Assembly: GCF_018437225.1 (NCBI RefSeq)
Contig: NZ_JAAMFI010000001.1
Location: 310,001-374,000, forward strand
DNA: 64,000 nucleotides
Reading direction: 5' to 3'
DNA from: Fructobacillus papyriferae
GTDB lineage: Bacteria; Bacillota; Bacilli; Lactobacillales; Lactobacillaceae
Translations under genes and position numbers: made by a program
In this document: piece after piece, positions 9,007-17,959 of the stretch
How positions within the stretch are numbered: position 1 is the stretch's first letter
Layout of the letters: each line of letters starts with the position of its first letter
The notes under the pieces: generated by a model
The model's input: the letters and a program-made list of their open reading frames with translations, nothing else
Told to the model about the DNA's origin: nothing
The model's database searches: none

Positions 9007-9558
9007 ATGTACTCGTTAACCAAAAAACGCTACCAAGCGATTAAAGAACAAGATCACAGCTACGACGGTAAGTTTATTTACGGCGTCATGGACGACCACC
9101 GGGTCTGCTGCCCATCTTGTGAACGCGAAAAAAATTGCGTCCCAGATGATGTTCGAATTTTCAAAACAAATGACGAGGCCTTGTTTGAGGGCTTCATTCC
9201 CTGTCCAGATTGCCAACCCTTTGGTCCTTTGTCTGAAAAAGCGGACTTAGTTTATCGAGTCAAGGTTTACCTAGCTGCGCATTACCAACAGCGGTTAACT
9301 TTGGAATCACTTTCAGCCGCCTTTGATTGTTCAACTGGTGTCTTGCATCGCGCCTTTATGACGCAAACGGATGAAAGTCCACAGGCGTATCTGATCCGCT
9401 TACGGATGTACCATGCCAAAAAGATGCTCTCACAGTCAGCCGATTCTGTGGCAGTGATTGGGTTAAAGGTGGGGATTCCTAACCTTTCTTACTTCAACAC
9501 GGTCTTCAAGCAACAGACCGGCATGACCGCTGTTCAATACCGCAAACAAAATCGCTAA
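9007..9558 (+). CDS. adaA: Ada-like methylphosphotriester sensor with AraC-type HTH
   Basis: 183 residues. The N-terminal Ada zinc domain (about 1-75) has four candidate ligands, in RVCCPSCERE and later PCPDCQP; in this family one Cys accepts the methyl group from methylphosphotriesters in DNA. An AraC-type double helix-turn-helix follows (about 85-183). There is no O6-methylguanine transferase domain, so it resembles the split AdaA of Bacillus. An in-frame TTG at 8992 overlaps the AAAGGAG site (8995-9001); ATG 9007, 5 nt after it, is the start. It is one of few plus-strand genes here. Confidence 0.85.
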   Translation: MYSLTKKRYQAIKEQDHSYDGKFIYGVMDDHRVCCPSCEREKNCVPDDVRIFKTNDEALFEGFIPCPDCQPFGPLSEKADLVYRVKVYLAAHYQQRLTLESLSAAFDCSTGVLHRAFMTQTDESPQAYLIRLRMYHAKKMLSQSADSVAVIGLKVGIPNLSYFNTVFKQQTGMTAVQYRKQNR

Positions 9559-9560
9559 TC

Positions 9561-9592
9561 AAAAAGCCGACTCACTTGAGCCGGCTTTTTTG
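9561..9592. terminator. Bidirectional terminator between ada-like gene and topA
   Basis: A GCCG...CGGC stem with an inner CTCA/TGAG pair is flanked by A- and T-tracts. It lies between the convergent stops of the Ada-like gene (9558) and topA (9606), so it can serve both. Confidence 0.85.
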
Positions 9593-9605
9593 ATTGGTCA
9601 AGAAC

Positions 9606-11717
9606 TTAGCTCTTGGCCTTTTTTGTTGCTTTCTTCGTGCTTTTTTTCTTATCCGCCTTGTCGTCTGAGGCTTCTTCCCCTGGCGCCTTTGGCTTTTCCC
9701 ATGACACGAAGTCACAGTCTGGATAACGAGAACAGCCGTAGAACTTCCGACCACGTTTGGTCTTGCGTTCAACAACCTGGCCCTTATGGCACTTTGGACA
9801 TTCGATACCAATTTCTTGGACGATAGCCTTGGTGTTGCGACAGTCCGGGAAGCGCGAGCAAGCATAAAACTTACCATAACGGCCCATCTTGATCACCATT
9901 GGCGCCCCACAGACCTCACAGTCCATGCCGGCTAGTTCATCGTGCATGGTGATTTTTTCAAGCGTCTCTTCAGCCGAAGCGACTTCCTTAGCAAATGGCT
10001 TGTAGAACTCGTCAACAACTGGCACCCACTTCTTGTCGCCCACTTCGATGTCATCCAAAGAATGTTCGACTTGGGCAGTGAACTTCGTGTCCGTGATGTC
10101 CGGGAACTTATCATCCACAATGTTTTGGACGATTTCACCCAATTCGGTTGGCACGAACTTACGAGCATCCACGCGCACGTAGTTACGGCGCTGAATCGTA
10201 TCCAAGGTTGGCGCGTAAGTTGATGGACGCCCCACGCCGTTTTCTTCCAAAGCCTTGATCAAAGCGGCTTCGGAATACCGGGCTGGTGGCATCGTAAAGT
10301 GCTGTTCAGGATCGGTCTTGGACAAGTCCACCCGGTCACCTTCAGCCAAATCAGGCAAGAGATTGTCTTTTTCTTTCGCAGCCGGGTAAGCCTTGGTGAA
10401 GCCAGGGAACTTCGTTTTTGAACCATTAGCATGGAAGAGCACGCCATTTTGCTCAACCGTCACAGCCATCGTGTCCAAAATTTCTGGTGTCATCAAGGAC
10501 GCCACAAAACGCGACCAAATCAAGGAATAGAGTTTAAATTGGTCGGGCGTTAACTTATCTTTGATCGAGGCCGGAGTCTTCGTGACATCAGTTGGTCGAA
10601 TGGCTTCGTGGGCGTCTTGTGCCCCCTCTTGTGGCACACCGGCAACCGGCTTATGGCTGGAATATTCCTCTCCCCATTCATTATGAATAAATTGTGCGGC
10701 CGCATTTTTAGCCACGGCTGACAAACGAGTCGAGTCGGTACGCATGTAAGTGATCAGACCGACCTGACCAAGCCCACGGCCCAAATTAATTCCTTCATAG
10801 AGCTGCTGAGCCGTCATCATCGTCTTACGCGTTCGGAACTTCAACTGCGTGTTGGCCGTCTGTTGCATCGTTGAAGTCGTAAACGGTGGTTGTGGCTGGC
10901 GCTTTCGCTCCTTGGCCTTGACAGAAGAAACTTCAAATGGCTTCTTCGTGTCCAACTGTCCCATCACCCCTTGCACGGCTGCATTGTCAGGGAGCGGCTG
11001 CTTCTTACCATCAAAGCCATAGAAGTTCGCCTTGAACTTCGCCCGGCCCTTCTTAAATTCGGAATCAAGCGTCCAGTATTCTTCTGGCTGGAAAGCCTGA
11101 ATTTCTTTTTCGCGCGCAATGATTAGGCCTAAGGCAACCGACTGAACGCGTCCAGCCGATAGACCACGCTTCACCGTCTTCCACAAGACAGGAGAGATCG
11201 AATACCCAACCAAACGGTCGATAATTCGTCGGGCCTGCTGCGCATCAACCAAGTCTTGGTTGATGGTTCGAGGTTCCTTAAAAGCGCTTTTGACCGTGTC
11301 TTTGGTAATTTCGTTGAAAACTACCCGGTTGGCCTTTTTTGGATCCAAGCCCAAAATATATTGCAAGTGCCAGGCAATGGCTTCACCTTCACGATCCGGA
11401 TCGGATGCGAGGTAAACTTGCTTGGCATTCTTGGCGGCCTTCTTCAGGTCCTTGATAACGGGACCCTTTCCGCGAATGTTAATGTACTTTGGCTGGTAGT
11501 CTTGTTCAACATCGACGCCCAAGGTCGACTTTGGCAAATCACGAACGTGTCCGATGGAAGCCACAACCTGATAAGTGGAGCCAAGGTACTTTTCAATTGT
11601 CTTGGCCTTCGATGGTGACTCGACAATCACTAACTTCTTGTTCTTGGCCGAACGGGAAGTCGTCTTTTTTGTTGTTTTCTTACGAGTTGTCGTTTTGCTC
11701 GTCTTCTTTTCTGCCAC
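9606..11717 (-). CDS. topA: DNA topoisomerase I
   Basis: Type IA topoisomerase that relaxes negative supercoils. 703 residues: TOPRIM domain with [11 protein letters not shown] and the [13 protein letters not shown] acidic triad, active-site Tyr in [12 protein letters not shown], and two C-terminal C4 zinc ribbons (CEVCGAPM...CSRFPDC and CPKCHKGQ...CSRYPDC). Both ends carry Lys/Thr-rich tails: about 28 residues before the TOPRIM domain and about 20 at the C-terminus. The start is GTG at 11717 behind GAGGACC. The long basic N-terminal tail is unusual for the family. Confidence 0.96.
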   Translation of the reverse strand: MAEKKTSKTTTRKKTTKKTTSRSAKNKKLVIVESPSKAKTIEKYLGSTYQVVASIGHVRDLPKSTLGVDVEQDYQPKYINIRGKGPVIKDLKKAAKNAKQVYLASDPDREGEAIAWHLQYILGLDPKKANRVVFNEITKDTVKSAFKEPRTINQDLVDAQQARRIIDRLVGYSISPVLWKTVKRGLSAGRVQSVALGLIIAREKEIQAFQPEEYWTLDSEFKKGRAKFKANFYGFDGKKQPLPDNAAVQGVMGQLDTKKPFEVSSVKAKERKRQPQPPFTTSTMQQTANTQLKFRTRKTMMTAQQLYEGINLGRGLGQVGLITYMRTDSTRLSAVAKNAAAQFIHNEWGEEYSSHKPVAGVPQEGAQDAHEAIRPTDVTKTPASIKDKLTPDQFKLYSLIWSRFVASLMTPEILDTMAVTVEQNGVLFHANGSKTKFPGFTKAYPAAKEKDNLLPDLAEGDRVDLSKTDPEQHFTMPPARYSEAALIKALEENGVGRPSTYAPTLDTIQRRNYVRVDARKFVPTELGEIVQNIVDDKFPDITDTKFTAQVEHSLDDIEVGDKKWVPVVDEFYKPFAKEVASAEETLEKITMHDELAGMDCEVCGAPMVIKMGRYGKFYACSRFPDCRNTKAIVQEIGIECPKCHKGQVVERKTKRGRKFYGCSRYPDCDFVSWEKPKAPGEEASDDKADKKKSTKKATKKAKS

Positions 11718-11825
11718 GACAGGTCCTCACAGTTCTTATTAAAGCTTCTTATTGCTTACAGAATATCAAATGCCGAACAAAAGTACCAGTCCCTCCGCTA
11801 AAAGTCGAGCGAGAAAGCACCTTAA

Positions 11826-12452
11826 TTACTTGGACCAGTCTGACAAAATCCGTGCGGGTCCCTTGGCCGATTCCATAACAATAGAAGAAAAGCGTAACTG
11901 AATCACGGTCAAATTACCAGCATTTTCGTTTAATTCAAGAATTTCTGGATTTTCGTGAATCAATTCGACGGCTTTTACTCCTTCAAAGGTGTTGGCCACC
12001 ACTTGATTAGAATGCAGACGAAGGGTCGCTGGCCCAAACCAAGTCGTCAAAGCAACCCTTTCGTTTTCTTTGATGTCTTGAACCTTTTTCGTTTTCGGGT
12101 CTGAAACCAGGTACCAGACGTTTTCTTCTTGAAGAGAAGGCTTGAAAGCAATCAAAGTATTCGCTACTGCTCCATCGGCACCCTTTGTTGCCAAGCTCAC
12201 CATATTCGGCAATTTCGACAAGGCTTCCTGTAATGGGCCGGCCTGTCCGTTACCTGATTTGGCGAACTTCTTTTTCTGCTTCAAGACGGTTAGAACCGTT
12301 AAAGGCAGCACCAAGATCAAGTAGCCAACAACCGTTACCAGTGCGATCTGCAAGAACAAGTTATGAATTTGCAAGGCGTTTAGTAAAAGAAATGACAACG
12401 TGACAGTAACGAAAAAAATGATAAATAATTGGATAAAACGTTTTGGATACAT
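11826..12452 (-). CDS. Membrane-anchored pyridoxamine-phosphate-oxidase-like protein
   Basis: 208 residues. Two hydrophobic segments at the N-terminus (about 7-25 and 32-55) are followed by a soluble domain with the flavin split-barrel pattern: NMVSLATKGADG, VWYLVSDPKTKKVQDIKEN and VALTTWFGP. Family members bind FMN, F420 or haem; the cofactor and substrate here cannot be read from sequence. A membrane-tethered split barrel is uncommon. It lies between topA and the NCS1 permease without clear coupling to either. Confidence 0.65.
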   Translation of the reverse strand: MYPKRFIQLFIIFFVTVTLSFLLLNALQIHNLFLQIALVTVVGYLILVLPLTVLTVLKQKKKFAKSGNGQAGPLQEALSKLPNMVSLATKGADGAVANTLIAFKPSLQEENVWYLVSDPKTKKVQDIKENERVALTTWFGPATLRLHSNQVVANTFEGVKAVELIHENPEILELNENAGNLTVIQLRFSSIVMESAKGPARILSDWSK

Positions 12453-12497
12453 AAGAATCTCTCTTAACTAATTGTGAATTCGACAACAATAAGAACT

Positions 12498-13859
12498 TCA
12501 GAGTGATTTGCTGCTTTCAAGTTTCAAAAGACCGGCGTAGAGCATGCCGATGATAATCATGACGATAAAGGTTGCCCCGGTTGTCCGCTTCAAAACAGTC
12601 AAGGAAGACAAGAACAAATTGAGCAAAACACCAAGAACAAAGAGCACAATCACACCCCAGTTATAACCAGCTCGGTACCAAAAAGGCCCCTGCTTTGCCT
12701 CAAAATTGACTGGCACATAATCTTTTTTATTGAAGAAGAAGTAATCGACCACCATGATGGCAATGATGGGTCCAAGTAACATACCGATGTAGTTCAAGAA
12801 AGCCTCGAAGACGTCCAGGAAGTTCCCGTTAAGCAAGGGAATGAAGGTCAACAGCGTGGCGATGACAGTTGCGATCAAGAGCGAAGAACGCAAGGACAAG
12901 CGACTGTAGAGGTTGCTCAGAGCCGATCCGGCTGCCTGCAAGTTCACCGCATTGGACGTCATACTGGTCAAAACGATGACAACCATGGCCAAAGTCCCCA
13001 TCCCCAACTCGTTTGCAATTGTACTTGGATCAGAATTATTGGGGTTGTAGGCCCCGGTCGTCAAAGCCAGGCTAATGGCCGTACTCAAGCCCATTGCCGC
13101 AAAGACAATAACACCTAAAAGCGCCCCCCAGAAAGAAGAAATCGTCGAGACAGTTTTTGATTGAGCAAAGCGTGAAAAGTCAGCCGACGAAGTCACCCAG
13201 GCCAAGTTAAAGGCGGCCAGGATGTCCAGAGCCGAACCAAAGGGCATCTGATCCTTTGCCGGTACGACCCAAGAATAAAGACGCGCAATGGAAACGTGCT
13301 TTAAGACGACCACCGATTCCCAAAAAACAAAGAGAATCACAAGCAAAATACCAATTCGTTCAATCAGCCGAACTGACTTTTGCCCCGAGATAATGCTTAG
13401 GAGATGCAGTACGCTCATCAATAAGATACCAACGACAAGTCCCTTTTCCCCTCCAACTTGACCGTAAGCAGGCCAGCCGAACAGACCGTGAAAAATAAAG
13501 GACAGCGAGGTGCCGGCAATAAAGGTGTTGACCGCCGTCCAACCCATAAACATGATGAAGTTGATCAAAGACGGAATGACACTCCCCCGAATGCCAAAGG
13601 TCGCCCGACTAAGTGTTGTCGTCGACAAGCCCGTTTCATAGCCCATCTGAGAGACCAAACTCAAAAACAAATAAGACAAAACGGACGCAAGTAACATGGC
13701 AAAAAGGCCGCCCATCAAACCACAAGCGGCGATGATGCCGCCAATGTACCAGGTGCCATTGTTGGCATTTGCCCCAAACCAGGTCGCAAAGAGGTCCCAA
13801 TGCCCAAGGTTGCGCTCTTTTCCAGTCACTGGTTTTACTCGATAATGCTGATTCGTCAT
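12498..13859 (-). CDS. NCS1-family purine/cytosine permease
   Basis: About 453 residues with 12 predicted membrane helices. The N-terminus ERNLGHWDLFATWFGANANN and the following Gly-rich first helix are typical of CodB-type NCS1 nucleobase:cation symporters. The substrate (cytosine, allantoin, hydroxymethylpyrimidine or another) cannot be fixed. No cytosine deaminase gene is adjacent. An ATG five codons earlier (13874) has no ribosome site; 13859 has a weak G-rich site 8 nt upstream and matches the usual family start. A structured leader precedes it. Confidence 0.85.
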   Translation of the reverse strand: MTNQHYRVKPVTGKERNLGHWDLFATWFGANANNGTWYIGGIIAACGLMGGLFAMLLASVLSYLFLSLVSQMGYETGLSTTTLSRATFGIRGSVIPSLINFIMFMGWTAVNTFIAGTSLSFIFHGLFGWPAYGQVGGEKGLVVGILLMSVLHLLSIISGQKSVRLIERIGILLVILFVFWESVVVLKHVSIARLYSWVVPAKDQMPFGSALDILAAFNLAWVTSSADFSRFAQSKTVSTISSFWGALLGVIVFAAMGLSTAISLALTTGAYNPNNSDPSTIANELGMGTLAMVVIVLTSMTSNAVNLQAAGSALSNLYSRLSLRSSLLIATVIATLLTFIPLLNGNFLDVFEAFLNYIGMLLGPIIAIMVVDYFFFNKKDYVPVNFEAKQGPFWYRAGYNWGVIVLFVLGVLLNLFLSSLTVLKRTTGATFIVMIIIGMLYAGLLKLESSKSL

Positions 13860-13884
13860 TGTATTCGCCCCCATCTTTTTTTAA

Positions 13885-13946
13885 CCAAGCATTCCAGATG
13901 AAAAAAACCACTAATTGAAGCATCAGTGGCGCATCGAATCGCTTGG
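13885..13946 (-). promoter_or_regulatory. Structured leader RNA / attenuator of the NCS1 permease gene
   Basis: On the minus strand CCAAGC pairs with GCTTGG, ATTC with GAAT and GATG with CATC. These enclose an inner hairpin CCACTGA/TTAGTGG that is followed directly by seven T residues. The inner hairpin plus T-tract looks like a terminator 26 nt before the gene, and the outer arms could form an alternative structure. A possible -10 TAGAAT lies at 13959-13964. Confidence 0.5.
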
Positions 13947-14013
13947 TCAACTGGGTTCATTCTAACAAAAAAAGAAGGGCGAAAAAGATACTGTAAATAA
14001 ACGGTAATAATTT

Positions 14014-14886
14014 TTAAAGGTCGAAAAGCCCCTCGGTCAATAACCCTTCTAGCCCAGTAATTGCCTGAGCACCGGCCGCAATTAATTCATTCGTACCAGC
14101 CGATTCGATCGAAAAGATCGAGCCTGGAATTGCTAGAACGCTTCGATTTTCTTGTAAAGCCAAGTTGGCTGTAATCAAGGAACCTGAACGCTTTTTTGCT
14201 TCGACAACCAATGTCGCTTGACAAAGACCGGCAATGATTCGATTTCTTTCTGGGAAGTGCCCCCGTTGTGGCCCTGAGCCGGGCGGGTATTCCGAAAGTA
14301 ACAATCCTTGCTCGCCCACTAATCGTTGGAGCTTTCGATTCTTTAACGGATAAAAAACATCAAGGCCCGTCCCAATGACCGCAATCGGAACCCCTCCGGC
14401 AGAAAAAGTCGTCTGGTGGGCCATGACATCAATCCCTTTGGCCAGGCCAGAAACGATGCCAACACCATGCTGAACAACTTCCGGCAGCAGACTTCGGATG
14501 ACTTCTTGTCCATAGCTGGTGGCCGTCCTTGTGCCGACAACAGCAAGCAATGGCAGGCGCAATGCTCTTAGGTCCCCTTGATAAAATAAAATGAGTGGCG
14601 GCTGATAAATTTCCCTTAATAATTGGGGGTACTCAGAATCAAAAAAACTCAGATAAGCCCCATCAAAGGTAGCGACTTGTTGAAGCGCTTGTTGATAGGA
14701 AGCAGCGATAGTTGAAAAACCCTTTTGACTCCTATCAAAGCGGATAATCAGGGCAAGCTCTGTGAGTGTCCAAGGATAAACGACCGGGGCTCGCCCCTCG
14801 CTTATCGCCTTTATAATGAAACTTTCTCGTGCCAAGCCAATCCCTTTAGTTAGATGGATGGCCAATAAAAATTCTTTTTGTTTCAT
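14014..14886 (-). CDS. dprA: DNA processing protein DprA
   Basis: Binds single-stranded DNA and loads RecA during natural transformation. 290 residues with the Rossmann-like core: AVVGTRTATSYG, VSGLAKGIDVMAH and the RNRIIAGL region that binds ssDNA phosphates. Two ATGs compete; 14886 is 9 nt from GGAGG while 14892 is only 3 nt, so 14886 is chosen. It is the only competence-type gene in the window; such a gene is also kept in strains not known to transform. In many Firmicutes topA is its neighbour, here separated by two genes. Confidence 0.94.
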   Translation of the reverse strand: MKQKEFLLAIHLTKGIGLARESFIIKAISEGRAPVVYPWTLTELALIIRFDRSQKGFSTIAASYQQALQQVATFDGAYLSFFDSEYPQLLREIYQPPLILFYQGDLRALRLPLLAVVGTRTATSYGQEVIRSLLPEVVQHGVGIVSGLAKGIDVMAHQTTFSAGGVPIAVIGTGLDVFYPLKNRKLQRLVGEQGLLLSEYPPGSGPQRGHFPERNRIIAGLCQATLVVEAKKRSGSLITANLALQENRSVLAIPGSIFSIESAGTNELIAAGAQAITGLEGLLTEGLFDL

Positions 14887-14942
14887 GTCCATTTGCCTCC
14901 GTCACTTAATGACACGAATGGCAAGTAAAAAAATCATAAAAA

Positions 14943-14967
14943 AAGGCCAGTCTTTATGACTGTCCTT
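14943..14967 (-). terminator. Terminator of the ABC-F gene (overlaps its stop)
   Basis: Minus-strand stem AAGGACAGTC/GACTGGCCTT with one mismatch, followed by a T-tract. The 5' arm includes the last codons of the ABC-F gene. Confidence 0.8.
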
Positions 14968-16867
14968 CCACAATTTCTGAAAGTTCTTCCCAACGAGTCA
15001 TCTTCTCGTCCAAAAGGCCTTCCTTTTCTTCTAATTCTTTTTGGATGCTGACAACTTTTTCATAGTCCGAACCGTTTTCAGCCATCGCCTCGTTGAGCTC
15101 ATCAACGGCGGCTTCCAAAGCGGCAATATCGTCTTCGATTGTTGCCCATTCTTGCTTTTCTTTGTAAGTAAGCTTACGCGACTTTGGCTTTTCTACAAAC
15201 TTTTCACTTTTTTCTTTCTTGTGATCAGAAGCTGTTGGCGCCTTTTCTTTAGCGTCCCTATCCTTTGGCAACACCACTTCGTCTAGATAGTTTGAAAAAG
15301 CGCCATTATAGCGATCGACGATGCCGTCTCCTTCCAGATAATAGCCATAATCAGCCACGGAGTCTAGGAAGTAACGATCGTGGGAAACCGTGACAACGGT
15401 TCCAGAGAAGCGGTCCAAGAAATTCTCCAAGACGGTCAACGTCCCGATATCCAAGTCGTTAGTCGGCTCATCGAGCAGCAAGACGTTTGGTGCCTGCATC
15501 AAAATCTTTAACAGGTACAACCGGCGCTTTTCACCACCGGACAACTTGCGAACCAGCGTCCCATGCATGAAGGACGGAAAAAGGAACTGCTCAAGCAAGT
15601 CTTTTGCCGAAAGCTCATGCCCATTTTCATCCTTAATGGTCGAAGCGACATCCGTCAAGTACTCGATCACCCGCTTATCATCTGGAATCGCTTCCGTCAC
15701 CTGGGTGTAGTAACCCAACTTGACTGTTTGCCCAACCTCAAAGACGCCATCCGTCAATGGCAGACGACCGGCCAAAACGTTTAACAAAGAGGACTTTCCG
15801 ACGCCGTTTGGTCCGGTAATGCCGATACGGTCGCGCTGACCGAGCAAAAGCGACAGATCCTTAAAGATCAACTTGTCGCCGAAGGCCAAGGTCGCGTTTT
15901 CCAACTTCATAACCTTTTTACCCAAGCGGGATTGCCCCAAAGACAACTCGATATCCTCGTCTTGTTTGACTTGACCCATCGATTCTTCCAACTTAGCAAA
16001 GGCCTTCTCACGGCCCTTTTGTTTGGTTGTCCGAGCACGAGCCGACTTGTTCATCCAAATCTTTTCCTGCTCGTACTTCTTTTCCCGTTTGTGTTCGGCC
16101 AAGGCCTCGTCTTCTTGACGCTGCTCCTTACCTTCCAAGTAGTCCTGGTAGTTCCCCTCGTACTCGTAAAGCTTTCCAAAGGAGAGCTCAAAGATGCGGT
16201 TGGTCACCCGATCCAAGAAATAACGATCGTGGGTCACCGTTAGCAAGGCGCCCTTGTATTTGGCCAGGTACTGCTCCAACCAGGCGATGGAATCAAAGTC
16301 CAAGTGGTTGGTTGGCTCGTCTAGAATCAGCAAGTCCGGCTCTTCGATCAGAACCTGGGCCATGCCGACACGCTTCTTTTGCCCACCGGACAGTGTGGCC
16401 ACTTCGGCCTTCATATCCGTCAGGTGCAGTTGCGTCAGGATCGTCTTGATCTGCGACTCAATCGTCCAGGCGTCGTCTTGATCCATTGCCGCTTGGGCCT
16501 TTTCAAAACGGTCGGCCGCCTTTGGATCTTCCGGATGCAAAGAAAAGAAGTCCAAGGCTTCTTGGTATGCGCGAACCGTCTTGAAGACCGGCTGGTCACC
16601 CGCATAGACGGCATCTAAAACGGTCAGGTGGCCGTCTAAATCAGGCTCTTGTTCCAAATAGCCAATGCGAAAATCGTTTTGCGTGGTGATCGTCCCTTTG
16701 TCAGCGGGATGCTTACCGGACAAGGCGTTTAAAAGCGTCGTCTTGCCAGAACCGTTGACACCGACCAACCCGACGCGGTCGCCGGATGAGATCAGGAAGG
16801 ATAAGTCATCAAAAAGCGTTTTTTCGCCATAGACGGAGGTTAAATTTTCAACTCGAAACTGTTTCAT
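14954..16867 (-). CDS. ABC-F ATPase, Uup/YfmR type
   Basis: 637-residue soluble ABC-F protein with two ATPase domains and no membrane part. Domain 1 has GVNGSGKTTL and LSGGQKKRVG; domain 2 has GPNGVGKSSL and LSGGEKRRLY, each followed by LDEPTNxLD. The linker between domains is charged, and a C-terminal coiled coil (about 570-637) marks the Uup/YfmR subgroup, which acts on the ribosome or on branched DNA. No Shine-Dalgarno is visible: TATAAT at 16875-16880 is only 7 nt from the ATG, suggesting a leaderless mRNA. Confidence 0.9.
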   Translation of the reverse strand: MKQFRVENLTSVYGEKTLFDDLSFLISSGDRVGLVGVNGSGKTTLLNALSGKHPADKGTITTQNDFRIGYLEQEPDLDGHLTVLDAVYAGDQPVFKTVRAYQEALDFFSLHPEDPKAADRFEKAQAAMDQDDAWTIESQIKTILTQLHLTDMKAEVATLSGGQKKRVGMAQVLIEEPDLLILDEPTNHLDFDSIAWLEQYLAKYKGALLTVTHDRYFLDRVTNRIFELSFGKLYEYEGNYQDYLEGKEQRQEDEALAEHKREKKYEQEKIWMNKSARARTTKQKGREKAFAKLEESMGQVKQDEDIELSLGQSRLGKKVMKLENATLAFGDKLIFKDLSLLLGQRDRIGITGPNGVGKSSLLNVLAGRLPLTDGVFEVGQTVKLGYYTQVTEAIPDDKRVIEYLTDVASTIKDENGHELSAKDLLEQFLFPSFMHGTLVRKLSGGEKRRLYLLKILMQAPNVLLLDEPTNDLDIGTLTVLENFLDRFSGTVVTVSHDRYFLDSVADYGYYLEGDGIVDRYNGAFSNYLDEVVLPKDRDAKEKAPTASDHKKEKSEKFVEKPKSRKLTYKEKQEWATIEDDIAALEAAVDELNEAMAENGSDYEKVVSIQKELEEKEGLLDEKMTRWEELSEIVEGQS

Positions 16868-16954
16868 GTTTTCTATTATACTGAAAATGACCAGCTTTTG
16901 TCGTCTGTCGTGGTAAACTATTTAAGAAAGTTTGGAAAAGAAAACGGGACGTTC

Positions 16955-17803
16955 ATGATAAATTGGATTCAAAAAAATAAAATTGGTCTGTCAGCCCTTT
17001 GTTTAATCGTCTTGACGACGTTTTTACTCGTACTGTCACTTTCGGCACAAAATCAACTGACAACCCGCCCGGATGATGTTTTGCTACGTCAAGCACCGAG
17101 TCGGACAGCAAAACAAATTCAATCACTGAAGTCCGGCACAAAGCTTACGGTTTTAAAGCGGCAAAACGGCTGGTGGTACGTGAAAGATGCAAAGGATAAT
17201 CAAGAGGGCTGGGTCGCTTCTTGGGTAGCTAACAACACTTTCTTAAAAAAGCCAACGCCACTCTCAGAAGCTACGATTGTTCTTGATCCTGGCCATGGCG
17301 GCAGCGATACAGGGGCCATGTCTTATAAAAATAAGAACTATGAAAAGACCTATACCCTAGAGACCGCCCGAGCTACTAAAAAAGAGCTCGAAAAAACAGG
17401 GGCACGAGTTTTAATGACTAGAGATTCTGATGTGGTCGTCCCCCTTCTCTACATTCCTCGAACGGCTGAAAAGTACCGAGCTGATGCACAAATCTCCTTT
17501 CACTTTGATGCTTCTGGTTCTCATAACTCCGCTTCTGGCATTTCCCAGTACTACTACAATGACAATTCCTTGGATTTGGTTCAAACCTTGTCCCAATCGC
17601 TGAACAACCTTCCTTTGCAAAACCGCGGTTTTGAGTCCATTCCTTACCTGGTCATTAAAGACGTTACCCGACCGGCCGTCTTGCTGGAGCTTGGTTTCAT
17701 CGATTCCGACAAGGACCTCTCCTACATCAAGTCAGCGGCTTACCAGAAAAAGGCCGCAACGGATATTAAAAACGGGCTACTAGACTATATCAAAACCCAT
17801 TAA
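16955..17803 (+). CDS. N-acetylmuramoyl-L-alanine amidase with SH3b domain
   Basis: 282 residues from ATG 16955; an in-frame TTG at 16898 would add 19 residues without support. Order: membrane anchor or signal (about 8-28), SH3b wall-binding domain (about 38-95, ending GWVASWVAN), then an Amidase_3 domain. Zinc-site and catalytic residues appear in LDPGHGGSDTGA (His), YEKTYTLETA (Glu), ISFHFDAS (His) and LLELGFIDS (Glu). It cuts the peptide stem from glycan strands. It is divergent from the ABC-F gene and followed by a strong terminator. Confidence 0.92.
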   Translation: MINWIQKNKIGLSALCLIVLTTFLLVLSLSAQNQLTTRPDDVLLRQAPSRTAKQIQSLKSGTKLTVLKRQNGWWYVKDAKDNQEGWVASWVANNTFLKKPTPLSEATIVLDPGHGGSDTGAMSYKNKNYEKTYTLETARATKKELEKTGARVLMTRDSDVVVPLLYIPRTAEKYRADAQISFHFDASGSHNSASGISQYYYNDNSLDLVQTLSQSLNNLPLQNRGFESIPYLVIKDVTRPAVLLELGFIDSDKDLSYIKSAAYQKKAATDIKNGLLDYIKTH

Positions 17804-17818
17804 CCACCAAAGAAAAAG

Positions 17819-17846
17819 GGCCAGCAGAATGACAACTCTGCTGGCC
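17819..17846 (+). terminator. Terminator of the amidase gene
   Basis: A perfect 10-bp stem GGCCAGCAGA/TCTGCTGGCC with an 8-nt loop is followed by T5. Confidence 0.92.
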
Positions 17847-17863
17847 TTTTTGTTTAAAGATAT

Positions 17864-17921
17864 AAAAAAACGACACCCTTAAGGGTGCCGGGTAGGTAGA
17901 TAGATACTACCCAGTTGGTCA
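17864..17921 (-). ncRNA. Candidate small RNA with own promoter and terminator
   Basis: On the minus strand an extended -10 (TGT-TATACT, 17928-17936) with CGGACA 18 nt upstream (17952-17957) would start a transcript near 17921. It has two hairpins, GGGTAG/CTACCC then CGGCACCC/GGGTGTCG with a UUAA loop, and ends in T7. The length is about 58 nt and there is no ORF. It could instead be the 3' untranslated region of the gene at 17960. No known family is recognised. Confidence 0.5.
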
Positions 17922-17959
17922 AGAACTAGTATAACACAATTTCTTGTTTCTTGTCCGAC

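Noticed and set aside
15932-16449. Overlapping plus-strand open frames of 103 and 140 codons
   Set aside because: Antisense to the ABC-F ATPase gene, whose motifs are intact; Pro/Ser/Arg-rich shadow translation.
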